Positions 24,020-35,930 of a stretch of DNA of 64,000 bases are shown here, piece by piece. Where the stretch lies: NCBI RefSeq assembly GCF_051020975.1, contig NC_135046.1, forward strand, positions 248,001-312,000, in the 5' to 3' direction. A program made the position numbers and the translations under genes. The notes under the pieces were generated by a model. That model did no database searches. It was not told where the DNA came from and worked only from the letters and a program-made list of their open reading frames with translations. Position 1 is the first letter of the stretch, and each line of letters opens with the position of its first letter. The DNA comes from Osmia lignaria lignaria. Lineage: Eukaryota > Arthropoda > Insecta > Hymenoptera > Megachilidae.

Positions 24020-24957
24020 CACAGTAGTCCGGATCGAGAAAATTCAGTGACATTTTGTTAAAATGTTGACTTTTTCGTATCGATTTCTAACGAATTTGTA
24101 TAGTTTTGTAAATGTCTATCAATATTGAAATTGAAAAAATTAATGCAACTTAGTAGAAATTATAATTAGGACGAAGTCATAAACATGGACATTTTGGAGG
24201 CAGTATTTTTCACCAAAAGAATTGCTTTTTTTTGGGAGCGCCCTGCTTACCCCGTTTAATATTTCCCTTCTCTTTCACTCTGTGAATAAAGAGTAATCCT
24301 TTGTGTTAACAATGAATATCATCAGTTGAGGATTATTGGTTATAATTTGTTAAAAATTTATATTTAATGAAATAAAGAAAATTCACGAACATACTCACAG
24401 TTTGTAAGAAATATCTTTCAAGTTCCAAGGAGTTCCGCATTCGGACAAATTGGAGCACTTTCATTACATTTTCCCCTAAATAATTATGCAAGAATCATTT
24501 CCGCCTTCGTCCAACTTTTCAAGTTATTACAGTTTGAAGCCATCAATGTTACGTTTCATCACACTGAAACCTTCGTACGGAACGTCACAACTTTATAAGG
24601 AGTTCCCTCCACGGTATTGTTTTGTTTATAACAATGCATCTTCCGTTTTTTGTTTTCATTCTGTTAAAACAGTGTCAGTCAAGCCTGCATAGTGAGAAGT
24701 TCTAACGTTTTTAAAATTTACTGCTCAGTTTTTGCTTCCTTTTGTATTTTCTTTCGAGTTTTATTTTGCTGATATATTTTTTAAGTTTAGTTTTCTTAAG
24801 TTTAAGTTATATTTGTGTTGTTTATTTAATTTTACATCTATATTATATTTAATTTTACGTGTATATCATATTTAATTTTATTTTTATTTGGTAAGTACAG
24901 AATAACGTAAACAGTTCGCTTTCATCGAGTCTTTACTGTATTCAGTTCACATTCCTT
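24020..24957. other. Transib 5' non-coding region
   Basis: AT-rich sequence between the left heptamer and the transposase. It includes a long pyrimidine/AT stretch near 24750-24900 and an acceptor-like TGATTCCAG at about 24970, so a short upstream exon is possible. No other gene is seen. Confidence 0.4.
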
Positions 24958-24984
24958 GTGGTGATTCCAGGTATTATTAGTGCA

Positions 24985-27009
24985 ATGTGCGAGTATAAAA
25001 AAAATTCAGATCTTTTTGATGCGTTGAAAAAACCTTGCAACCCCAATAATGTGCGGATTCTTACAGATTTAAGTTTGACTAAGATCTCAAATTCGCCATC
25101 CCAGCGCAACATTGAACTCTTAGAAGAAAAATTGAAATCATTTTGTGCTTATCTAAAGAAAAAATGGATTATAGGTGGTTATTCAAAAAATAAGTTTCTT
25201 CAACAAAATGAAGGTTGGTTATCGAATAATTTCGTATATCCTGACGAATTTTTCGGTTCCTCCCGACACCACACTGCCCAATCGAAACCATTTGCTGAAT
25301 GTTCAGATCGGCATAAAATGCGTAGAGTGGAAGAATTAAGGAGATATTATTCAGGGGAGGAACTACTTTTTGCCGCGAAGATGAATTTGTTTCAGGAAGG
25401 TTGCAAGATCAAAGCAAAGATCATTGACAGTTTACTTAAGTACCAAGAGGGTTCCGAGGAGATTAAAAAAATGTGCGATTATGATGGCCAAATACTTGAA
25501 ACCCTAATGCTTTCAAATGAAAGAGCACTTGCCCTCATCACGGCTCTGAATTTGTCTAAATCACAATGTAGATTTTTGAGGGAGGTGGTTGATGAAAAAG
25601 GAACACATATCTTACCATCCTATTACCAAATTTCCAAAGCCAAGAAAGAATGCTATCCTAACAAAGCTAGTATGGAAATAACTGAGAGAGAAGCAAAGAT
25701 TTCCCTTCAAGCACTCTTGGATCATACAACTTCAAAAATACTTATGATCCCCTCTGTAAAGGAGCACGTACCGAATCGAAAAAATCTAACGCTCATCTCT
25801 AAATGGGGACTAGATGGATCATCCAGCCAAAGTGTGTATAAGCAAATTTTTTCTTCGCATTGCAATCAAACCATGGACGATTCATCGTTGTACTTGACAA
25901 CCCTAGTTCCAATCAAGTTGATCGACCAAAACAATTCATCGGTTGTTTGGGAAAATGCTAGACCTTCATCGATTCATTTTTGCAGGCCTCTAAGGTTCAT
26001 GTTCTGCAAAAAAACTCCAGAGGTCATTAAAAAAGAATGTGAACGCGTGGAATCGGAAATCGCTTTGCTAGGTCCAACACACATTGATGCGTTTTTTATA
26101 AGTCATCAACTTCATATGATAATGATCGATGGGAAAACCATTAATGTTGTGACCGAAACTAGTTCTTCCATGCGCTGCTATATTTGTGGTGCTACACCTA
26201 TCCAAATGAATGATTTGGAGAAAATAGCAATTAGAATTCCTAACGAAGGTTATTATAAATTCGGGATATCTTCACTACATGCAAAAATTCGATTTTTCGA
26301 ATGTCTGTTGCATTTAAGCTATAATTCGGACTTCAAAAAATGGTCCGCATCAACTAAAACCTATAAAGATCAACAGCAAGAGAAGAAGAAAGAAATTCAA
26401 GAAAAGTTTTATACTGAGTTGGGCCTTCCTGTTGATCGTGTTAAGCAAGGGGTTGATACTTTTAATGACGGTAATATGGCGAGGAAGTTTTTCAAAGACC
26501 CGAAGACAACTGCAAAAATCACTGGACTCGAAGGAGAAATTATTAGGAGGTTCGCTGTAATTTTACAAGCAATCTCGTCGGGTCAGGAAATATGTCCTAA
26601 GAAATTTGGATTGTATGCCAAAGAAACTGCCGAAATATTCGTCAAACATTATGGGTGGTACTACATGCCAGCCACAGTGCATAAAGTACTTATTCACGGA
26701 GAAAAAATATTAGAAAACTTCATAATTCCTTTAGGGAAATTCTCGGAAGAAGCTCGGGAGGCCCTAAATAAAATCTTTCGACATGCAAGAGAGTTTAGAT
26801 CCAGCAAAATGAACAGGTTTTCAACTAACGAAGATATTCTTCATAATCTCCTGATTAGCTGTGACCCACTAATTTCTAGTTTGAGACCTAGAAATTCTCA
26901 AAGCTCAACACAAGAGCCTTTGTTACCAGAAACTCAGAGACTGCTCAAAGTTCCTCATGTTTTCGAATATCAAGAAGACGAATTTTCGCCAGACTTCAAT
27001 TTTGATTAA
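24985..27009 (+). CDS. Transib transposase (RAG1-core relative)
   Basis: This 674-residue frame matches the usual length of Transib transposases, DDE enzymes related to the catalytic core of RAG1. The key blocks are LISKWGLDGSSSQSVYKQIF, which holds the first catalytic Asp region; VVWENARPSSIHFCRPLRFM; and MIDGKTINVVTETSSSMRCY followed by ICGATPIQMND, whose CxxC is the first half of the zinc-binding insert. The C-terminal half has HAKIRFFECLLHLSY and a segment ending EIFVKHYGWYYMPATVHKVL, with the HxxYG-type signature seen in this family. The first ATG in frame is at 24985; earlier non-ATG codons remain open to 24958. The frame has no stop or frameshift over 2 kb, unlike the gypsy element around it, so this is the younger insertion and may still be functional. 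Confidence 0.85.
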   Translation: MCEYKKNSDLFDALKKPCNPNNVRILTDLSLTKISNSPSQRNIELLEEKLKSFCAYLKKKWIIGGYSKNKFLQQNEGWLSNNFVYPDEFFGSSRHHTAQSKPFAECSDRHKMRRVEELRRYYSGEELLFAAKMNLFQEGCKIKAKIIDSLLKYQEGSEEIKKMCDYDGQILETLMLSNERALALITALNLSKSQCRFLREVVDEKGTHILPSYYQISKAKKECYPNKASMEITEREAKISLQALLDHTTSKILMIPSVKEHVPNRKNLTLISKWGLDGSSSQSVYKQIFSSHCNQTMDDSSLYLTTLVPIKLIDQNNSSVVWENARPSSIHFCRPLRFMFCKKTPEVIKKECERVESEIALLGPTHIDAFFISHQLHMIMIDGKTINVVTETSSSMRCYICGATPIQMNDLEKIAIRIPNEGYYKFGISSLHAKIRFFECLLHLSYNSDFKKWSASTKTYKDQQQEKKKEIQEKFYTELGLPVDRVKQGVDTFNDGNMARKFFKDPKTTAKITGLEGEIIRRFAVILQAISSGQEICPKKFGLYAKETAEIFVKHYGWYYMPATVHKVLIHGEKILENFIIPLGKFSEEAREALNKIFRHAREFRSSKMNRFSTNEDILHNLLISCDPLISSLRPRNSQSSTQEPLLPETQRLLKVPHVFEYQEDEFSPDFNFD

Positions 27010-27866
27010 AAAACAAAAAATGTTATGTTTTATTTTTCCCCTTTTTCTCTTCCACCTACTGTCAGACTTTCAACCAAAGTTATGAAAGAAAATCTAATTT
27101 TTTTAATTAAAGAAAAGTAAAAATTGTCGATAAAATAGTGTGTTAGAAGTATTATTTAAAAAAAGAAAATTATATGTAGAGATATAGGTAAGTACGAGCA
27201 GGTTATACAATGTAGAAATATAGGTACTGTTAAAATTATGCGTTCCCAGGAGTTACAACATGTCATTATTATGTTCGAAGTTAATTTTATTGTCAAACTA
27301 GCTGTGTTACCCGGCGCTGCCCGGGTGGTATTTTGTCTGTGAGTGTATGAGAAAAAAAGATGAATGCTGAATGCGGGAAGCAGCACCGACAACGCCGCCA
27401 TCCATCCCCACCGCAGAGGCACGAAGGTATTCCCACTACTATGTAAACACAGCAGCGGTGGGGATTAGCAGTTCTGCTGAACTGTTCTGCGCTACGATTT
27501 ACACAAACGAAATAAACAATATTTTATACGTTTCTCGATGCAACAGCGTAATAAAACTGAGCCTATGTCCTTCGCAAGGTTATAAGGAACACATAAAAAA
27601 AATCGGATCAAAATCGAAGCAGTAGATTTGCAGATTACCCCGAACAAAGAAAATGCTTACAGCTTTATATATTAATATAGATTTCAAAAATATTAGGTTT
27701 AAGGGAAAGATTCGTCATTTTCTCTATTTTCTCGTGGAAATTTCCCCATTCTGACTTCATATTTGTGTTCTTCGCCCTTGAAAACATAAGATTACCAAAT
27801 ATCAAGTTATTCTGACGTCTTTTATATGCTGTATGTTAAATGTCTACGAAAACACGCCTTTCGTCC
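27010..27866. other. Transib 3' non-coding region with possible nested repeat
   Basis: There is no supported gene. From about 27300 the sequence changes character: CTAGCTGTGTTACCCGGCGC opens a short GC palindrome, and the stretch closes near 27690 with a TATATATTAATATAGAT-like tail. This may be a small nested insertion of a repeat family, but I could not find duplicated target sites. Confidence 0.3.
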
Positions 27867-27878
27867 CACTGTGCGATC

Positions 27879-28157
27879 GTTTGAACGAAATGCAGGAGAT
27901 TGCGGGAAATAATCTGAATCGAGCGAAAATCAGGTCGAAGTCGTATTATGACGCGAGAGCACGTCCATTTAAAGGTAAAATAGGAGACATGGCATACGAC
28001 CTGTTTGAGCCAAGGGAAGTTTGGCAAATGGTATCACGGTCCCTACGAAATAACAGAGATCACGCCGAAGCATAACGTCGTACTGAAAGATGAAATAGGT
28101 AACCTCTTTTCCAGGCACATAGATAAACTAAAACTCTGGAAGACAGGAAAGACTTGA
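27879..28157 (+). pseudogene. Gypsy integrase C-terminus, after the Transib split
   Basis: This is the remainder of the gypsy integrase gene. It reads LNEMQEIAGNNLNRAKIRSK, SYYDARARPFKGKIGDMAYD and later the RHIDKLKLWKTG end, with the stop at 28155-28157. It is the C-terminal DNA-binding part (GPF/Y-like region) of gypsy integrases. Small frame changes separate it from the upstream half and also occur internally near 28030. Continuity on both sides of the 5-bp duplication shows the two halves were one gene before Transib entered. Confidence 0.7.
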
Positions 28158-28376
28158 TTACAATGCATAGTCGGCCTTTTGACTCGCGAATTAGAACCAG
28201 ATGATTCGACGAAGAGGCAACCGCGATTCTGTGGAAGGGTCGACTGGCGCATTGCGTTTCTTTGTATATTTTCTTTGCAGGAACGGTTCACACGACGAAT
28301 ACAACAGCGTTTATTGAATTTCTATGTTTAAATTTCGCGATCATTATCCATGTATTTTGCACACCCAGATCTAACA
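28158..28376 (+). other. Spacer between gypsy integrase and third ORF, with acceptor-like site
   Basis: It contains TTTTCTTTGCAG|GA at about 28280, a good splice acceptor, about 100 bases before the third ORF. Env genes of gypsy elements are commonly expressed from a spliced RNA, so this could be the acceptor of a subgenomic message. That is inference. Confidence 0.35.
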
Positions 28377-29957
28377 ATGACTACCTACAACGTCCGGAAG
28401 GAGGACAATCAAGGACGAAGAATATTCGTGGCCAATTTGGCCCCGTTCACCCGGAACAAAACCTTGCTGGAGGTGTTTGACGAATTCCAGCGCCAACACG
28501 CGGCTATCATCCGGAAACCGACAGGGACGGCAGCACAGGCAAGCGACGCTCTCGCTTGGGCTAAGAAAACGGGCCCGACTCTCCACAAGCGCAAGCTTTC
28601 AGTCAGGAAGGCTGACTTGGCATGAGTCCAATCTAATTCGACCGAGACCTCGCGTCGATCCGCTCCCCGGTTTGCAGCGGACCTATTCGCCTACACTGCC
28701 GATCGAGGTAATAACTAGGATTGCCAGGCTTCTTCGATTCAGCGATCGGGCAAGAATGGAGGGAGTTTGCCATGCCTGGAGGCAAGGTGCCCTTGCCTCG
28801 TCTTCTACGATCCAGCAGCTCGATTCCAACGACTGGCGGTGGCCGGACGGTTGGGAGGGAAAGAGAATCATCACCGAGGCGTTTTACTGGGCCGTGCAAC
28901 GCATGGGTCCGTACGTCAGGAGCCTGCTGTTGGACGACAACAACGTGACCGACAGACTTCGGCCCCAAGTCCTCTCGATCGCTGTCCGCGGGTGCCCGTT
29001 TCTAATGAGCGTAAACCTAACTGGCGCGACCATTCGCCCTCCCGCAATCCGCGACTTAACGCCTTCCGCCGCGAACCTACGCGAACTTTGGGTAGGGAAG
29101 TGTCACGGACACCTAGACACGGAACTAGAAAGGTTATTCGCGGTAGCGTCCCAACTCACCACCTTCGCGGCTACGGGAACGGAATTCCAGGGCAAATTGA
29201 TGCCCTGGATATCGCGATCGCTCAAGGTATTACGACTCCGAAACTGCGCAGCGCCACATTGGCGTCGTTGCGGTGTCTCACCGACCTGGAGTTATCACAG
29301 TGCCAGGCCTTGACCACCGTAGAACCACTTCAGGCTCTGATGGGGAACGAACTGATCCATACTACCTTGGAGGAGCTGAGGATACAAGGCATAAGCTTCG
29401 ACCCGGCCTACCTTGATCCAGACGTGGAGGACGTGGACGTCCCTGAGGACCTACAGATGCCTTATGTAGAAGTGAATGCGAGGCCGGCAGACGAAGGGGC
29501 AACCCTGGCGACGGTGTTTCGCAATCTACGGGTCCTTGAGCTACGATTCTGCGGGTGGGTGGCCAACTCGCTAATTATACATATTGGACAGCACCTCAAG
29601 AGACTGGAACACCTGGACTTGTCCGGTTGTTCAAACATCCGCGGCCAGTTTGCCTTAGAGCCGTTGGAAGCCCTCACGATGATCCGCCAAATTCATTTGG
29701 TGAACCTCCACCCAAGCGTCGGGATCCAACCACTGGCGTCAATACCAACCCTGGAGGAGATACAATGCCGAGACTCGGCAGGGATTACTGACGAAGAGGT
29801 ATGTCAGGTAGTCTGCGGATGCCCAGGATTAACGAGGCTAAACATAGAAGGCTGCCAGGGAATCACCCAGCAAACTGTGAACGGAGTCATCGACATCGTC
29901 CGCCGAGAAGGTAGAGCCGCGGTACTGGGCCTCTGGGTGGGTGAGACGTTGGAATGA
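28377..29957 (+). pseudogene. RRM-like + F-box + leucine-rich-repeat coding region in env position
   Basis: The region starts at ATG 28377 (MTTYNVRKEDNQGRR). Residues about 14-80 look like a shortened RRM: RRIFVANLAPFTRNKTLLEV fits beta1/alpha1 (RNP2) and HKRKLSVRKA fits the last strand, but the RNP1 strand is missing. After a frame change near 28630 comes an F-box (TLPIEVITRIARLLRFSDRA, VCHAWRQGAL), the Skp1-binding module of SCF ubiquitin ligases. It is followed by LRRs (LRELWVGKCHG, LKVLRLRNC; after a second frame change near 29240 LTDLELSQC, LRVLELRFCG, LEHLDLSGCS, LTRLNIEGCQ). It ends at 29957. It lies 220 bases after the integrase on the same strand, has no introns, and occupies the env position. 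With two frame changes the copy is probably dead. It may instead be a host retrocopy that landed there. Confidence 0.6.
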
Positions 29958-32529
29958 TTGCCTAGCCGAAACTGCGTAGTTCGGAAACATAGAAGGTCGA
30001 AACCGTTAAGGGAGAGGTATCATAAACATCCTTCGCCGCGCGGTTAAGCAGTGCGACGCACTTGGAAATTTTCCAGTTAACCGCGTCGTACAAAGAAAAT
30101 TTTTGTTCTACCCTGCTAGCGAGATACCTCTCCTACCTGCAAAGCATGCGTCAGCCGACCTTTCCACAAGGAATGAATGCAATTAAGAACGAAAACGATT
30201 GGTATCAAACGGAATGAAACTGTTTGAATGATTATGGAATGCGAAGGTTTGCGTGACAACCGCTGTAGTTTGAAATTTGTCGCCCGATGTTCAAGAACGA
30301 TCGAGACAAAGATCGACCAAGGCAATAAACATCGTCAACGAACTACTGCTAAACGTTAAACGTAGAACGTTTCGAATATACGTAAATCGTTAAAAATTAA
30401 TGTACGCGGAACTAATGTCAACTAAATGCAACACGCATATATCCGCGATTCGACGATGATTATAAAACACCGATTCCCGTTTTAAGCAAACCGCCAAAAC
30501 ACGAATAAGAACGGAATAATTCATAGTATTCAATTAATAGTCATTCAGTATAGTAATTTAAACAGCTATCATAATTAAACCTTTTTCGATACCGGAAATA
30601 TTAGCTAGGAGAGCCTCTTTGATTAGCGAATTCGAATAAAATCAAGTCGTAATAGATTTCGTATATTCCAGAAGCTTTAGAATTGCGACGCATGGAATTC
30701 GCGTAGCGTTAGAGGGGTAGAAAGAAATAGACAACGTTAGATGAAGGCAGAAAGAAAGCTCAAGAAGGGATAAGAAACTAGGAAGAACGGCCAACTAACC
30801 CAATACGCACGAGATTTCCCCTCCGACACGTACCCTGATTTGCCAAATGATGTCCCCACTTTGAGCCCATGATCGCGGGTCGAACCCTGAGACACAGTCG
30901 CTTGACTGAGGCAAATCACTCTTCGTCGAAAAATCGTGAGGTACGTGACGGGGAGCCCGTGTTCGCGTCGAGCAATAGTTTTCGCGTGAAAATTGTAGTG
31001 ATTAGCTGACCGGCAAAGTCCTTGAAAAAGGTAGAGTGCTGGGAGATTGCGATTCTCGTTTTCCGCGTTAAAGTCTCTTACGAATACGTAAAAATTTCAT
31101 ACTTTTCAAATTTCAATTTCAGTTTTAAATCGCCGTTAATTAATATTTTTCTTTTTCCGCGTCGCGTCGTTTTGAAATCAGTTTTCGTATCGTCTCGTAA
31201 CCGTAACACCGTGAAAAGGCTAATCGCGAACGCGTAGTGCGTGTGACAAGTTTCTCATCTTTTCTTCGCCTTCCAGATATCCAGACAACACCAGCGACTA
31301 CTAAGCAAATTCAAATATCTTATCGTATATTATCTAACATCGAGCTTGGTAAGTTGTCCATTTCATTCTATTCAGTACGACGGATCTGGGTTTAGTGAGG
31401 CAAAACAGGCGATCTACGGAACCGCGTGTTCTGGTAAATTTCCCACTGAATCGTTCAGTTCAACACTGCGGTTTAAGGTATCGAAAACATTAATACTTCT
31501 AATAAAAATTCCGATCGCATTCAAAGGAGACGGCCCCACGAAACCGTGGTTTTGGTAGTATCCCTCTGGGACCGTTCTCTCTTTTCGCGTACTAATTGTT
31601 CACCGAAGATCGTCGCTCGAATTATCTCGAATCATCCCGATACCGAAAAATAACGAATCTTGTCGAATAAAAAATCAAATAGTTCACTTGTTACCGGTAT
31701 CAGATCCTCAATTCAATAGATCTCATTTTTATATAACTTTATACTTTTCTTGCTATTATATATATATTCATTTATTTCTTTTGTATTTCAAGCAGCTCGT
31801 ACTTCCTGTTAACTAAACCATTTTATTGTTATGCTTATTTTTCCGAAATTATACTTTTTGTTACACATAACCAGTATCTAATGCATTTGTATTTCAAACA
31901 CACTTCCTTCCTTCACGTTCACGCCTACCATCCTCGCACAAATTCATACGAGGGGCCCGTATGGGACCAGAGCATTGACGAACTCAATTAATCTACAGAT
32001 TAATCGTACTAACCCTTTTTTTAAAATTTTTTTTATTGTTCTAATCGTGAGTCATCTAACATCGTCATAAGCGATTAGAACTGGTGGCAGCGCTAATACC
32101 GTTCTCAACCGCGTATTAACCATTCAGAAAGTAATGGAAATAATAATATAACTATATATTTCTCTTTTCTGTTTTTTTATTTTGTACGTCGCGCGCCGTA
32201 TTTCGCTCGCGACGTAACAAGAAATACTAAGAATTTAAAAAAACATTTTAAGTAAAAGTTGTAGATCTCATCAAAATACATATTTTATGTTCTATCTATT
32301 TTTCTTCTAGGACTGATAGTTTTTGAGAAAGTCATTGATGTAGTATGATGTCTCACGCTCCACCGCTTGACTGTAGGCTCTCCCCACTACACGTTATCGC
32401 ATTCACCGCTGCGACTAAAGCGCCGTTAGAAATGGTGTTTCGCTGTCTCGCTGCTTTACTGTTTCGCTGTTTTGCTGTTGCACTATCTTGCTTTTTAAGC
32501 AATTTGTGCGGATAGCATAGCGAGTATTA
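29958..32529. other. Region after the third ORF; possible 3' end of the gypsy element
   Basis: I recognise no gene. At 32082-32092 TGGTGGCAGCG looks like a tRNA-primer-binding motif, as found just after a 5' LTR, so an LTR may end near 32081. I could not find a matching second LTR. A short palindromic GC block lies near 32190-32215. Confidence 0.3.
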
Positions 32530-32807
32530 GAGCCCCCGCAGACTGCAGACTTTCTGTCGGCCGATAGTTTGGTCAGGTTCTTAATCAGTATGAAGATGTA
32601 TGCAAGTGCGCATATTACAACGATTCGGTATCGGCCGATAAATAAGTTTGATGGGCTACACAATTGCATTCAAACTGAACTATCCATCTCTTTCCACCCT
32701 GTTTCTTCTTTCCCCAACCCGAGTATTTAGTTGACCCAGTGTGCGCGTCAACCGGCCAACCCAACTAAACTATCGGTCGATAGAAAGTCTGCAGTCTGTG
32801 GGGGCTC
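32530..32807. mobile_element. PIF/Harbinger-type MITE
   Basis: Terminal inverted repeats of about 43 bases start GAGCCCCC[G/A]CAGACTGC at both ends, with few mismatches. The flanks are TTA at 32527-32529 and 32808-32810, a 3-bp duplication as made by Harbinger elements. There is no coding capacity. Confidence 0.75.
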
Positions 32808-32810
32808 TTA

Positions 32811-34029
32811 GGGTTATTTATTACAGATTCGGTTAGGTTAGGATACACTAATATCCCGGCCGCCCCTGGGTGGCCGGCTACGCAGGAAATTCTTAACATT
32901 ATTGAAATTAGTTAATTTCGAATTTAAGCTCACCCGTTATATGGTCGGTAGCCAGGCCAGAAATAGTAGAAAAGCGATGGTCACTTGCGGACGAACACAC
33001 AACCGCGGATGTATATTCGTACGTCCAAGTGAAATTCAAGTTCATCGCAACTTTCAACCCCTATATCTTCGCCCTCTTAAGACTTAGACACCTGGAATCA
33101 CCATATTTGTGATCCTTATCCTCCAAACTATCCGACTATATATATACTAAATCGGAGCCCAGATTTAATCCAAATATAAATGTAGAGTATCACGATATAT
33201 ACCTATAAAAAGTTAATTGGAGTCATAACAGTAAAAATAATAACTTTTTTTGTAGGGCTCATTAAGTGCTTTAGTTTTTGTTTGAAACTTTTTCCTCTAA
33301 AATCAATATTTTTGAAGATATACAATAAAAACGTTTCAAACTTTGAAGGGGTGTGGGGGACAAACCAGGCTTTATCGCCAAAAATCCTCTTAGGGATTTT
33401 ATTCTCGAATCAGATATAAGCTTTGGTAAAAATCTCATCCAAATCAGGGGTGACCCTTTTTCGGAAGTCCATCCAAAACTTGACACAGGATGTTACATAG
33501 AGATCCGGATTATACTAAGGCTGCGTTCGCTTTGGGCGCTCACGCGCTGAAGTGAGCGTGGCCGTTTACAGATCGTTGTAAGCAATTTATAACCATAAAA
33601 ATGGCGTCCAATATAGTAGTGATGCTGCAAGATTCGGAATACACAATAAGTGTAACCGTAGAAGAGGCGGAACTAATTAAAACTGGCAAGTTTATTATTT
33701 TATTTGTATTATTAATTGAATTATTTGAGGCTATCAGCGCAATAATGGGTTAACCAACATTTTTGTATTGCGCAACGTAAATCAACCAAATGCTGAATGT
33801 AAAAACATGTTTTTATGTGTGAATGTTCTTGAAAAGTTGCTTAGCCCACTGTTGAATTGTTAGTTAGGTCATTTATGACAATATGCATGATTACAGTTTG
33901 CAAATAAAAAGAATGAAAAATTTTGTTATAAATTGTTCTCTTTTTCTACTTTAATAGTTAGTCTATACCTTCTCTCGGTTTGAATTTCTTTCAATCTCTT
34001 TTTCATTCTCAGATGCTGGTTTTGCAGCT
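32811..34029. other. No gene recognised
   Basis: AT-rich sequence with short chance frames only. Confidence 0.4.
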
Positions 34030-34035
34030 ATGAAA

Positions 34036-34140
34036 CTGCATGAAGCGATGGAAATGTCTTACGTAAATGAAAATGAAATGTGTTATGTAAATGAAAATGC
34101 AAATGAAATGTCTTATGTAAATGAAAATGAAATGTCTTCG
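34036..34140 (+). repeat. Short tandem repeat of GTAAATGAAAATGAAATG type
   Basis: Three to four imperfect units with a period of about 30-36 bases and a common TATGTAAATGAAAATG core. They encode YVNENEMSYVNENE in one frame, which is probably incidental. Confidence 0.7.
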
Positions 34141-35058
34141 GGTATGCTTACTGATACTATGCTTATCTCACTTTTTATTTTTAATAAAGTAACATACTGT
34201 ATTACACAGTGTGTTATTGCACAGTGTGTGTTCCTGAAAAGCACCTATTTATGTAGCCATCTGTATTGCCAAACTCTTGCACTGTGTCTGCCAGTAATAT
34301 ATGTAAAAAAAAAATGGTGTTACTTCTCTCGCGATTCTGGGGTAAGTGCCATGCCGTTCCTCATGGTCCTCCTACCAGAAGATGCAAGTTCTTCCCCACT
34401 CCGTGGCCAGATCCTTCTAGAAAATCCTTATCTTTCTACACGTGCCATGCAGCACCATGACTTCGGGTCATTGGCCACACGCGCGTTCCTTCGAGGATCG
34501 GCGATCGAACTCTCTATCGCCGTTCCATGAACAAAACGTCCGCGACTCTTAGAATTCGTCGCACCTCAAGTACCAACTATCGCCGGCCTAAGTCCGATGA
34601 CAGACGTATGGCTCGGGGTATCGATAGCCTAAGGAATCCTGAGAAATCCTTGAAAAGCAGGTCAAAGCCCCAAATGCAATGACCCTGCCACGTGTCAGCC
34701 CTTGAATACGTACTGACGCTAACATATATTATTTGGTACATGGCATATGTTAAGTTGTATCAGCTCTGAATGCAATTACTTTTATCGAGTTCTTTTCAAC
34801 TTTTATTATTTTTGTAACGCGTTACTTTTTAATTGTGGTATATCCATATAAATTTTTCATTTATTTATTAATATCATATTATTCAAATTAAGATGATCCT
34901 GGTGACGTAGCAGAGAACAGAGGAATTTTACAAGAAATAGATGAAAATATATCATAAGATGTTGGAGATATATTTTTAATATTTGATTATTGATAGGATT
35001 GATTTTTATCCGACTTCGAAAAGGAGGAGAATACTCAATTCGATCAGTATTTTTTTTT

Positions 35059-35580
35059 CCCCCGCTGGCTTTGTTCGCCGATTACTCCGAGATGGATGGA
35101 CCACCCGGAACGAAACCTTTTGCATCTTCTAAAGTATGTATCCCGATTGGTCCCGTTAAACAAACATTTTATATTTTTTCGTTCCAAACCGTTTTTATTG
35201 CAAAAAAACGTACTATTTCATGTACGTTCGGCGTATGTTCACCGATTACGCCGAGACGGATAGACCAATCGGAACGAAACTTTATGCGTCTCATAGAGTA
35301 TCTCTCCCACTTGGTCCCGCAATACAATTTTTGTGTTTTTTCATTCCTAACGACTTTTATCGCAAAAAATGTAATGCTTCATTTATATCTTCCGGCGTTT
35401 ATGCTGCAGGGAATGTACCAATTGCGATGAAACATTTCAAATTTAGTAAGAGGTATATCCCCGATGATCGCACTTGCAAAAATTTATGGAATTTGTTAAC
35501 AACTACTGTTATAGAAAAAAATCTATTCCTTCATGTTCCTCTGCAAGGAATGTATCGTTCGCGATGAAACCGTTCATATT
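35059..35580 (+). repeat. Tandem repeat, period about 165 bp
   Basis: Three to four diverged units share GTTCGCCGATTACTCCGAGA-like starts (35059, 35228), a GGAACGAAAC core and a TTTTTATTGCAAAAAA-like end; later units keep the GCAGGGAATGTA and GCGATGAAAC parts. Reading frames repeat with the unit but have no recognised domain. Confidence 0.6.
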
Positions 35581-35591
35581 TAGTAGGATAT

Positions 35592-35815
35592 ACAGGGTGA
35601 CACGCGACTACCTCGACACCCGAAGAGGGATGATTGCTAAGGTGATTCTAAACAACTTTTTCCTTTGTCAAAATGTTGGTTAAGGCTTGGTTTTCGAGTT
35701 AATAACAAAAAACACCGACCAACCCGAGCGCGTATAGCGCGCAGTCCCAGGGACTGCCCTGACTGGTACGAAAACCGGACCTGACATAGGTCGTGAACGA
35801 ATGGCTTGAAATGGC
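35592..35815 (+). mobile_element. Single arm related to the 55 kb foldback family
   Basis: It starts ACAGGGTGACACGCGACTAC and contains CTTTTTCCTTTGTCAAAATG and CCGAGCGCGTATAGCGCGC, matching the order of motifs in the left arm of the foldback at 55001 with substitutions. Only one arm is present. Confidence 0.6.
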
Positions 35816-35930
35816 TTGAATGCTTCCGAAAACTTTGAAATGTATTTGGTATCCTGTTTAACGATTAAGTAGATATTATTAATAGCTATGGAATATTGGT
35901 ATAAATGAAATAGAAATTATTTGACACTTT

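Larger units (their letters stand above)
24020..27873 (+). mobile_element. Complete Transib DNA transposon
   Basis: The element begins CACAGTAG and ends CCCACTGTG, so both ends open with a heptamer equal or nearly equal to the V(D)J recombination heptamer CACAGTG, as known for Transib. It is flanked by 5-bp direct repeats CGATC (24015-24019 and 27874-27878), the target-site size of Transib. It carries one long transposase frame and has inserted into the gypsy integrase gene. Inverted-repeat similarity beyond the first ten or so bases is weak. A possible nested insertion lies at 27300-27690. Confidence 0.85.
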
